Part shown: piece after piece, positions 63,001-64,000 of the stretch
Layout: each line of letters opens with the position of its first letter
Position numbering within the stretch: position 1 is the first letter of the stretch
Source: Acridotheres tristis
Taxonomy: Eukaryota; Chordata; Aves; Passeriformes; Sturnidae
Direction: 5' to 3'
DNA: 64,000 nt
Assembly: GCA_037013685.1 (NCBI GenBank)
Contig: CM072886.1
Coordinates: forward strand, 60,318,933 to 60,382,932
Notes under the pieces: model-generated
What the model saw: the letters and a program-made list of their open reading frames with translations, nothing else
Told to the model about the DNA's origin: nothing
The model's database searches: none
Position numbers and translations under genes: made by a program

Positions 63001-64000
63001 ACAGATTCAAGAAAGGAAATACCATGTCTGCCTTGATCTTAATGACTTTACAGAAATTCAAAGATTGAACCTGGAATTTCTTGAAGAACCTGGAAGGTGT
63101 TGGGAAGTGTGAAAGGGAAAATTGTTGTCTGGAGGGCTGAGTTCAAGTGGGAAGCTGCAGTGAGGAAGCAACTGTTTTTTCAGATTTCCTCATGAGACAC
63201 CCCACATGTTTCTTAGGATGTCTAGTAGACCAGGAGATATCTTCTTGCAGTCAGATTCTTTAAAGATTTTTAGGGGTTTCTCGAGCATCAAACTAATTGT
63301 ACAGTTTAAAAATAAATGAGCTGAGTAACTCAAGCATAGCTTTCAAATGGCCTTGGCATCATGAACTTTCAAACTGGAACTGCAATCCTGAATATGTTTT
63401 GTGAAGTACTGGGTATTCCTGCTGATCTCCTTAGGATTTATGTGCAGGTGGCAATGCCAATTATTTTAAGGGTTTGGTTGGTTGAGTTTTATTTATTTAT
63501 TTTCAATTCTCCTTTGCTTATAGGCCTTTGTGGTTTGAATAAAACTTTATGCTCTACCCACAACTTAACCAGATGCTTTTGAGGAATCTATTGATGTTTG
63601 AAGTTTGCCAGAGGGGATGATTTATAGCAGAATTTAACATTTAAGATCTTTGAAATGAAGCATTAAGAGTCAACACTTGTGATGATGTGTGCTAAACGCT
63701 GGCTGTGAATTCTTTGGAATTTAGGAACCTGAATCTTCTTGTACAGCAACAGTGCCTGTGGGATACCTGTTGAAGGGTTTATGTGCAAGAGAATGATAAA
63801 AGCTTTCTTTCCCTGAATTTTTTCTATATATTACCACAGGATAGTGCATGTAGTTGAGCGAATTTCTGAGCTAACTTCAGCAGAGACAGTTTGTGCTTTG
63901 CAAGCATCAATACCACGCTGTACTTGGGCTAACTGGACTTGCCCAGAACAAGCTGATTGTTATGTCACCACTGTGCCAATGCCTCGGTGGCACTTTGAGC
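54030..64000. other. Intergenic, far upstream of ID4; no gene recognised
   Basis: Unique AT-rich DNA. Minor items are a G/A-rich purine stretch at 56325-56369 and T or A runs at 56985-57001, 57430-57445 and 62580-62597. Short open frames have no support. No repeat family, RNA gene or promoter was recognised. Confidence 0.5.
56325..56369 (+). repeat. Purine-rich G-run tract
   Basis: Repeated blocks GGGAAAGGGAGGGGGAGGGGG followed by GGAGGAGGGGAAAAAA. Five or more closely spaced G-runs make a G-quadruplex on the plus strand plausible. Confidence 0.7.

Overview
The window is vertebrate nuclear DNA, almost certainly from a bird. Evidence is the repeat content (CR1 LINE copies ending in the ATTCTRTG-type tail, and two avian-type endogenous retroviral LTRs) together with a clear ID4 gene. 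The long LTR at 52.6-54.0 kb looks passerine-like to me, so a songbird is my best guess, but this is an inference from remembered repeat families.

The only protein-coding gene I can support is ID4 (inhibitor of DNA binding 4), on the minus strand. It can be read at base level. A TATA box lies at 14602-14609 and the ATG at 14284. Exon 1 codes for 133 residues and ends at 13886. Exon 2 (13168-13226) adds the last 14 residues and the stop. Exon 3 is wholly 3' UTR, from 12733 to about 11895 if the AATAAA at 11912-11917 is used. The predicted protein has 147 residues. A large CpG island (about 12.4-15.0 kb) covers the gene and its promoter.

The other ~60 kb looks like gene desert, as is known for the surroundings of ID4 in other vertebrates. 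On the 3' side (1-11.9 kb) there is a TATC microsatellite, one short CR1 tail and unique sequence. On the 5' side (15-64 kb) there is a ~200-bp TTTTC polypurine/polypyrimidine tract (22.9-23.1 kb) and a second, intergenic CpG island (25.3-26.2 kb). That island contains a 23-bp minisatellite, a CRE-like site, an X-box palindrome and a partial TCTCGCGAGA-type element. Farther upstream are three more CR1 copies (31.1, 39.3 and 52.0 kb) and two solo LTRs (50.0 and 52.6 kb). The second LTR is inserted into the tail of the 52-kb CR1.

I saw no tRNA, rRNA, CRISPR or other structured RNA gene. Apart from ID4, the open reading frames are explained by CpG richness, simple repeats, CR1 remnants or chance. 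No novel multi-gene system is visible. The most useful leads are regulatory: the distal CpG island, the two Pumilio-type sites in the ID4 3' UTR, the duplicated TAATTA block in ID4 intron 2, and several AT-rich blocks that could be ID4 enhancers.
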